Below, one piece after another: positions 56,556 through 64,000 of a stretch of DNA of 64,000 nt. Source of the stretch: Siphonodentalium dalli (lineage: Eukaryota; Mollusca; Scaphopoda; Gadilida; Siphonodentaliidae); assembly GCA_032622095.1 (NCBI GenBank), contig CP136066.1, positions 227,728,961-227,792,960 of the forward strand, given 5' to 3'. The notes below the pieces were generated by a model that did not search any database, had not been told where the DNA came from, and was given only the letters and a program-made list of their open reading frames with translations. Both the position numbers and the translations under genes were made by a program. The number at the start of each line of letters is the position of its first letter. Position 1 is the first letter of the stretch.

Positions 56556-57096
56556 GATGCTATGTCGAGTTTATTGGCAGTCGAAAAAAACTTCTGCCAA
56601 TAACTTGGCAATAAGGCCCACAAAAGTTGGACAAACCTGGTTTTCAAACTCGTCCAGAGATATTGTTGCAAGAGACTCATATATCAAATATGGTTTGAAT
56701 CAGTTAATATTTGTTTCAGTTATCATGCTAACGGTGAAAAAAAAATGCTAAAAATAGACGAACAAAGGCCCATAACTCCGGGTAAAAAATCCGGACAAAC
56801 CTGGTTTTCGAATTCGTCCGAGATTTTGTTGCAAGAGACTCATATATCTCAAATATGGTTTGAATCAAATATTTTATTCAGTTATCGCGTCAACGGTGAA
56901 AAAATGCAAAAAGATGCAAAGATGGATAACTCTTGTCAAAAAGTTTGGACGTGACCCATTTTCTACAGGCAGTAAATAGTCATTGGGAGCAACTCACATA
57001 CCAAATTTGTTTTTAATCCGTTCACAAATGTCAAAGTTATAAGGCGTTCTTTAGGTCCGACTGATCGCCCGCCTGCCAACCGTCCCTCGTCAAACC
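56556..57096 (+). repeat. About 165-bp diverged tandem repeat (second copy of 10010-10550)
   Basis: Unchanged. Confidence 0.75.
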
Positions 57097-57877
57097 ATAA
57101 GTCGAGTTTTTTTTATAAACTTGACTAAAAATAGTACCATCAGGTCACGTTTCTGTTTGGAGGGGGGGGGGTGGGTTGTTAGTAAGTTGACAAGGGCCAA
57201 AGACATCAAACTCAATAACTGTGTTTCATCAAATTTATTATGATTGAAAATGAAACATGATGCGCATTAATGAGAGATGGACAAACTGATTATATAGAAC
57301 TGTTGTTAATGGACGAGAGTTCATTCACTCGTATGAACAGGTCCGTCAAAGAAAAAACATATTTCTAGTTCAGGTTTCACCAGCACCCAATTCATGATTT
57401 TCAAGAATATTTCCTGAATTGTTTTGTACATTTTTCATTTTTTTTAAACCAACACATTTCAATGTGGTTGTTAAATGGAAGAAAACAAAATTATTTTAAT
57501 TTTGAGTCCATACCTGCCAAATACATGTAACCTGAACCAAACATTGAATTTTCTTTGGCAGCACATCCTACATTCAACTATTATATTTATGAACCATACT
57601 ATATTGACAATTAGTGAACTTGATAAGAAGCCAAATATATATTTCACAACGGAAATGGACAATCCCATAATTTGTGCAAAGACAGGGGAATGGTGGATTT
57701 GGTACTATCAAATTCGAAGACATTGTGACTCGAGGGGTGAGGTTACTGCGTTTTCAGATATTTGAAGTTTTGGACGAGGAACCAGTCTATTCAGGAAGAG
57801 ATATTGAGTGCCAAAGAAACAAGACGCCAGATTCGCATAAACAATGACAGATGGCAATTTTCATTTATTAACCCTTT

Positions 57878-58331
57878 ACCCAACAAACCGGCCAAAAACG
57901 CCCAAATAAAGCTTCAACAGCCTAAAATATCTTCGGTCTGTCTCAATATCACCATACAAATATGGATATCATTGGAACCGGTTCATCGACCACATTGTGA
58001 TGGTTACAGTTATGCCCTGTGCCAATGCATTCTCTTATATATGCGAGTCGACCATAGGTCGCCTCGCATATATAAGAGAATGCATTGGCCTAAAAAAAAT
58101 CTTTTTTAACACTTTTTACCATTTTTTCTTACATTCTTTAACAATTTTATAATTTTTTCTTACATTTTTTAACAATTTTTATAATATTTTTCTACATTCT
58201 TTGACAATTTTATAATTTTTAATATGTGTTAAGCCAATGCATTCTCTTATATATGCGAGGCGACCTATGGTCGACTCGCATATATAAGAGAATGCATTGG
58301 CACAGGGCCGTTCTGTTGGGTAAAGGGTTAA
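57878..58331. mobile_element. Hairpin-family MITE, full (second copy of 11332-11785)
   Basis: Unchanged, both hairpins intact. Confidence 0.88.
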
Positions 58332-58400
58332 GAAATTACATCAACATCGAGACGAAATTCAGTTATTAAAATGTACGTTTGCTTCCATGAAGTAGAAACT

Positions 58401-58798
58401 TGCTGTCATTTGCAGAATGAGGGTGAATTTAGTGACGCTATCCCGCACAGCAGGCTAGCATCACCATATTCACTCTCTGGAGGCATCATTCTGCTTAGGC
58501 CTCATCTTCTGGGAAGTATCTATAGTATCAAATTTTAGTTACGTTTTTCCATCTGGGAAGTTTCTATATCCCATAATTTGCAGAAGGTAAAATCCACAAT
58601 CGAGGTGCCCAATGGGTGATCATCACCAACTTCAACTGGGGAACTTCAATCTGATCCTAGATCTACCATAGCAGTTGAGGGCCTTAACAGAATGAGGTCC
58701 CCAGAGGGTGAATTTAGTGATGCTAGCCCACCATGCAGGATAGTGTCACTAAATAAACCCTCTTGGGACCTCATTCTGCAAATGACAGACATGCTATT
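58401..58798. mobile_element. CCCCAGAGGG element (second copy of 11855-12252)
   Basis: Unchanged. Confidence 0.75.
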
Positions 58799-58961
58799 TG
58801 CAGGATTGGTTACTGAAGTTCGCGCGTTTAACTGGTCCTTGTCCCTATTAATTGTCGATTCCTAGTAACATGACGCTTTCTGCCACAATGTCTTCAAATT
58901 TGATAGTGCCAAATTTACCACATGGATGGCTGTTATATACATTACTAACCAAACCTGGATT

Positions 58962-59384
58962 TATAGTGGTCAGACATTTGCAGAATGAGACCCCCCCCCC
59001 CCCCGCCCCAGAGGGTATATTTATTGATGCTATCCAGCACAGCAGGCTAGCATCACCAAATTCACCCTCTGTGGACCTCATTCCGCTTAGGCCTCATCTT
59101 CTGTGAAGTATCTAGTCTCAAATTAACATTGTTTTCAGTTACTCTTTCCCCTTCAGTTCAGTTCTATATCGCCTAATTTGCAGAAAATAAATTAAATATA
59201 AATGGAGGTGACGAATGGGTGAACATCACCAACTTCAACTGGGGATCTTCAATCTGACCCTGGGTCTCCCGTAGCAGTTGAGGCCTAAGCAGAATGAGGT
59301 TCCCAGAGGGTAAATTTGGTCAGGATAGTGTCACTAAATTCATCCTCTGGACACCTCATTCAGCGAATGATAGACACACTGTAT
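58962..59384. mobile_element. CCCCAGAGGG element, diverged (second copy of 12416-12838)
   Basis: Unchanged, including the 14-C run. Confidence 0.7.
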
Positions 59385-59765
59385 CCGGGTCAGGAAGCAA
59401 ATTACTTTTGAAATAACCTCACATTGACATGATTAGATAGCATTGTTCTAAAATCATATAAAAGTCATACCAAATTGCATAGCTTTTATCCAAAATTGGG
59501 TAGGAAATTGCGATGCGATACCAGTTAATTTGCTCCCTGATCCCCAGATCCCGGTCTGGGTATCCCCTGACTATGTAGACTAGTACCCTGTGAATCAGGC
59601 ATTTTCATATCGAATCTAAATCCGTCTGGAATTGATTCCCAGGGCTATTTATATTTTTGTTCGTCTGAGCATTTCACATCATTCAAGTCTGAGTTCACTT
59701 GGACTATAATAGTTGAATTCAGGGTGATGACAGCTGTATTCTTCCATTCATGAAATGATGAAATA

Positions 59766-59888
59766 CAGTAATGCCCTATTTAATCGACTCCCTAACCACA
59801 GCAGAATTATGGGTAACTTTTCAGGATTTAGTCGGACATATGGCTTGTTGCCATTCATCGGAAAGCTCGATTAATTAGGGCATTACTG
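59766..59888. mobile_element. TA-flanked MITE, internally deleted (second copy of 13220-13342)
   Basis: Unchanged. Confidence 0.82.
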
Positions 59889-60026
59889 TAGTGGTAATTT
59901 GCTCCCACTCAGTCAAAAAAGAACTAACTAAAACAGATAACAATATCAGAGAAAAAATAACATATACATTCATAGTTAAACCAAAATTCCCCTCTCTATG
60001 GGAGCCAAATAACATATACATTCATA

Positions 60027-60238
60027 CAGCAATGCCCTAAATAATCGACTCCTTAACCACAGCAGAATTATGGATAATTTTTCAGGATTTAGTCGGAAAT
60101 ATGGCTTGTTGCCATTCATCGGTAAGCTCTCACTGAGAGCTTTCCGATGAATGGCAACAAGTCAAATTCCGACTAAATCCTGGAAAATTACCCATAATTC
60201 TGCTGTGGTTAAGGAGTCGATTATTTAGGGCATTACTG
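60027..60238. mobile_element. TA-flanked MITE, full (second copy of 13481-13692)
   Basis: Unchanged. Confidence 0.88.
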
Positions 60239-60262
60239 TAGTCAAACCAAATAGCACATCTC

Positions 60263-60543
60263 TATGGGAGGCCAAATTCACAATTAAGTATAGTTCAAAT
60301 TCCATGTCTCAAAACTTCCCTAACGCTGAAATGGATGCAGCCAATACTGATGCTAGTAACCTTTGACATATATTTACCTTAGATGATACCATTATATGTA
60401 AGGTAGTAAGGCTATAAAAAAAAACAATTACGCTTAAGTGTAATGGCATTATGCTTACAAGTAATGGAGTTGTAAGTGAAGCAATTACGCTTTAGCGTAA
60501 TAGCATTATTAATAGCTATTAAATGTGAATTTGGCCTCCCATA
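60263..60543. mobile_element. TATGGGAGGCC-ended MITE (second copy of 13717-13997)
   Basis: Unchanged. Confidence 0.75.
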
Positions 60544-60838
60544 CATCTCGCATCACAAACTTTCAGTCTGACAAAAATAGAGTCATTCTTATGTTTGGAA
60601 TATAGGGTTCAGACGAGTCGGTTGCTTATATTGCTTTGTATTGGAATCGACATTAAAACTAAAGTGTTTTAATACAGTGTGAACGTAATAATGCAATGCA
60701 TTCTTCTCTTTGCAATGCAGAGATCCTGTTTTCAACACATGCCTTATAAGACGTTTCTTGTTTTCAATCGATAAAAGATTGCCGCTGTCTTTGAAGTGAA
60801 GAAAATCAACTTGTACTAATGTCAATAGCAGGCGTGTA

Positions 60839-61156
60839 AATGTTATAACGCAACATACGCAGCCGTGTGAATGTAATAATGCAACATACGCACCAGTGTG
60901 AACGTAATAATGCATTATACGCAGCCATGTGAATGTTATAATGCAGCATACGCACCAGTGTGAACGTAATAATGCAACATACGCAGCCGTGTGAATGTTA
61001 TAACGCAACATATGCAGCAGTGTGAACGTAATAATGCAACATACGCACCAGTGTGAACGTAATAATGCAACATACGCAGCAGTGTGAACGTAATAATGCA
61101 ACATACGCAGCAGTGTGAATGTTATAACGCAACATACACAGCCGTGTGAATCATAA
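60839..61156. repeat. 31-bp minisatellite (second copy of 14293-14610)
   Basis: Same number and order of unit variants. Confidence 0.92.
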
Positions 61157-61187
61157 TTTTGAGCCAGAGGCCAGTCAAAATATGTAA

Positions 61188-61437
61188 TTAACCCTCTCAT
61201 GACGGGAGCTGCACTGGTGCAGCATTAAAGATCCTGTGCCAGTGCATTCTCTTATATATGCGAGTCTTCCATAGGCAGCCTCGCATATATAAGAGAATGC
61301 ACTGGCTTACAAGGTAAATATTGTTTGGCCAATGTATCCTCTTATATATTCGAGACTCCGTTTGGGAGACTCGTATACATAAGAGAATGCATTGACACAG
61401 GGTTTTCGAATTCAGGAAGATCCAGTCATGGAAGCGA
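61188..61437. mobile_element. Hairpin-family MITE (second copy of 14642-14891)
   Basis: Unchanged. Confidence 0.78.
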
Positions 61438-61664
61438 TATGCAAATAACTGAAATTTACAACTTTTTATGAACTGGAATTGAAAATGTTTCTATATTCTT
61501 TTAGCTGAAAATTTACCTTTAAATAAATTTTTAAGTAAAATATGTGTAACACAAAATGTTATGTCTGTGTATTTGGGAATAATAAGAAAATAAAGATGTC
61601 TTCAAAGAGTTTCTAGGATGTTTTGCCACATCCCTGACTGTATTTAAAGGGACCCAAGGCACTC

Positions 61665-61764
61665 GCAGTGGGTAAATGTAACCCATAGAGAGCCCCACAT
61701 AGCCTGGAGCAGACGACTCTCCGTAGTGCATGCTTCCATCTCTGTGAGGCTCACAGTGGGTAAA
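61665..61764. mobile_element. GAGCCCC foldback unit (second copy of 15119-15218)
   Basis: Unchanged. Confidence 0.65.
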
Positions 61765-62647
61765 TGTGCAAAAACATAAAAGTATGAAAACATCACCACT
61801 CAGAAGAACATGGAGAAATAGATAAAAACAAATTATAATACTAATTATTGATAGTTCTCCAATAAAAAAATTTCATCTGTTGAAACCATTGTTGTGTAAA
61901 CAAAACTGTAACAGTGATTTGTCAACAAACATTGCTATTAATCTTCAAATCTATTAGGCTGTATATGATTATCACAATATATTTTAATGGTTTGATCTTT
62001 TCCAATCTTTTACAGTTGAATTTAGATTGAATTTTGTATCTTGTTGGACTAATCCTACTTTTTGGGTAATTTCAATGTAACATTAATGTTTATATAACAA
62101 TAGTTTTTACATATGAAATCTCATTATTGGAGAGTTATTAATAACGAAAATAAGAACAATATCAATCTATTTTTTCATTAACTTGTTGATGTTAGATTAT
62201 ATTAGGCTTTTACAGACTTTTAAGTTATTTCGCATGAACCCACTTTGAAGGCCTCGTGTCCCTTTCACTGTACAATCTGATATAAGTTAAGGCCTTAATT
62301 ACACTCTACTTATACAGACTTATATACAATATTTTTTCAATAATAAATATTAACATTGAACAATATGCTATATATTAGGCCTATTCATATCAAAATATAA
62401 AATTTCATCTCAACAACCATTATGACTCCAAAAAGGTTATAAACGGCAATTATCCACAAAATCGGCATAAATGAGGCAGAATTGTGGAATGGTAATATTC
62501 ATTTCACCTGTATTGGATGTAACCGATGACATGAAAACAAATTGTCGAAAGCAAAGTCTGAAAATTTTTTCCAAGCTAATTTCAGCCAAAATATTTGGCT
62601 TAGAATTTAGAAATAAACTGAAAATGACCGCAATTATTTAGTGTATT

Positions 62648-63023
62648 TTAACCCTTTACCCAACAAACCGGCCAAATAAAGCTGCAACAGCCTAAATTAT
62701 CTTGGGTCTGTCTCAATAAAACCATACAAATATGGATATCATTGGAACCGGCTCCTTGACCACATTGTGATGGTTACAGTTATGCCCTGTGCCAATGCAT
62801 TCTCTTATATATGCGAGTCGACCATAAGTCGCCTCGCATATATAAGAGAATGCATTGGCCTAAAAAAACTTTTTACCATTTTTTCTTACATTCTTTAACA
62901 ATTTTATAATTTTTAATGTGTTAAGCCAATGTTTTCTCTTATATATGCGAGGCGACCTATGGTCGACTCGCATATATAAGAGAATGCATTGGCACAGGGC
63001 CGTTCTGTTGAGTAAAGGGTTAA
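62648..63023. mobile_element. Hairpin-family MITE, full (second copy of 16102-16477)
   Basis: Unchanged, including the gccaatgttttctctt arm variant. Confidence 0.88.
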
Positions 63024-63966
63024 AAAATCTATCAACTTCCTGTTTCCAAGAGGACCATGCACTCAATACCTGTCTCGTCGAAATGTCATTTCTCAGAACT
63101 GTGCAGGCTTCCTACCAATTACATCACATCACGTTAAGTTAACTGTTCTTTTTATCTTGGAGCCACTAATATTGAGTTCTGATTGGCACTACATGATGTG
63201 GAAAGAGAATGTGACACTCTACAACAGGTAATATGTGGGCCTGTATTTAAAGTGACACTCTACACTACAGGTAATATGTGGGCCTGTATTTAAAGTGACA
63301 CTCACTTTTGGGTGTGTCGGCGTGACACTACATTCACACTCAAATATTGAATTGCGTCTGCATGTTCCAAAGGATCGTGACTAGCAAAATGTTTGGAAAT
63401 TATTCTTGACGGTATTTAGTCATACCGCGGTATTTCATCAAATATCGTAGTCGGTATTGTGAAGGTGGATACCGTGAAGCCCTAATATATGTAATAATTA
63501 GATTATTTATTGAATAATGTTGATGTGTGCTCATGTAAGCGTACAAAACTGAAGCATATATTAATGTGAAGATGGCAGGTTGTTTTTGTTTATTATTGCA
63601 CATTATTTTCCAGATTTAGTGTGGTAATTAGTGTTCTCCTGATCTTGAATTCTGGTAACGAATTCAGACATGAGTAAGCGATTATTATGTCAGCATGGTT
63701 TATGGTGGGATAAACAACTTTAAAACTCATTAAATTAATTCCATATCAAAGAAAAATGTACAGTGATGATGATTAAGTCTCTTGTGTAATTGCCATGAAT
63801 TTATCACTGGCTTTTTCAAGGTGGGGTATCTAACCCGCAATGCGGATTTGGCTAACAGCCAGTAATTGAATGTCACTGTTAACGTCATAACAAAGGTTAC
63901 TTGATGAGATTAGATTGTAATTGCACACCGCTCCTCACACCATTCACTCGTATCCATACAAACTAG

Positions 63967-64000
63967 CCAGATTATAGTGTGCCTGTCATTTGCATAATGA
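63967..64000. mobile_element. CCCCAGAGGG element, left end, cut by window end
   Basis: Start of the second copy of 17421-17867: attatagtgtgcctgtcatt then tgcataatga at the edge. Confidence 0.7.

Larger units (their letters stand above)
46898..64000 (+). repeat. Second copy of window positions 1-17454 (46.5-kb tandem repeat)
   Basis: Position x recurs at x+46897 up to about 1020 and at x+46546 from about 1372. All gene exons, minisatellites and MITEs of 2770-17454 recur in order. Single-base differences seen by eye are C7849/T54395 and A17418/T63964. Homopolymers match in length (13 C near 3975, 11 C near 7670, 13 G near 9902, 10 G near 10616, 14 C near 12436). Confidence 0.97.

Overview
The window looks like nuclear DNA from a metazoan, most likely a marine invertebrate such as a mollusc. 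The grounds are AT-rich sequence, a spliced gene for an EGF-like/C-type-lectin-like protein with phase-1 introns, a very high load of palindromic MITE-like elements, a tRNA-derived SINE and large tandem satellites. The species is not determined. No bacterial, viral or organellar gene content is visible.

Layout. 1-2769 is the 3' end of a satellite array built on a 12-bp unit (gtgtaccaaaaa) plus a spacer carrying cacgcccactttcagcgcac. 2770-17454 holds the only supportable gene, the lectin-like exons at 3502-7107, embedded in dispersed elements and minisatellites. 17455-32892 is gene-poor and full of palindromic elements: a hairpin family with several end types, a TA-flanked mariner-like MITE, a CCCCAGAGGG-containing element family, a hAT-like element, a 157-bp satellite, a SINE and an RTE-like reverse transcriptase scrap. 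32893-33909 carries simple 37-bp satellite monomers in inverted orientation, interrupted by two 195-bp units. At about 33910 the orientation flips and a 15.4-kb plus-strand array of the complex satellite runs to 49315. From 46898 on, the window repeats its own beginning: position x equals x+46897 in the first kilobase and x+46546 after a 351-bp array-unit difference. The end of the window therefore re-reads positions up to 17454.

The two copies are identical in nearly every place compared by eye, including homopolymer lengths. I saw two single-base differences (7849/54395 and 17418/63964) and one 351-bp satellite unit gain or loss. Either this is a very recent head-to-tail duplication seeded by the satellite arrays, or it is an assembly duplication.

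The very long open frames across the satellite are a by-product of its composition and are not annotated as genes. The most interesting points are the nested satellite hierarchy with its orientation switch and simple proto-monomers, the near-identical 46.5-kb tandem copy, the run of 15 consecutive 5' splice-site sequences in the lectin intron, the MITE lying 6 bp after the lectin stop codon, and the hairpin core shared by several unrelated element ends.
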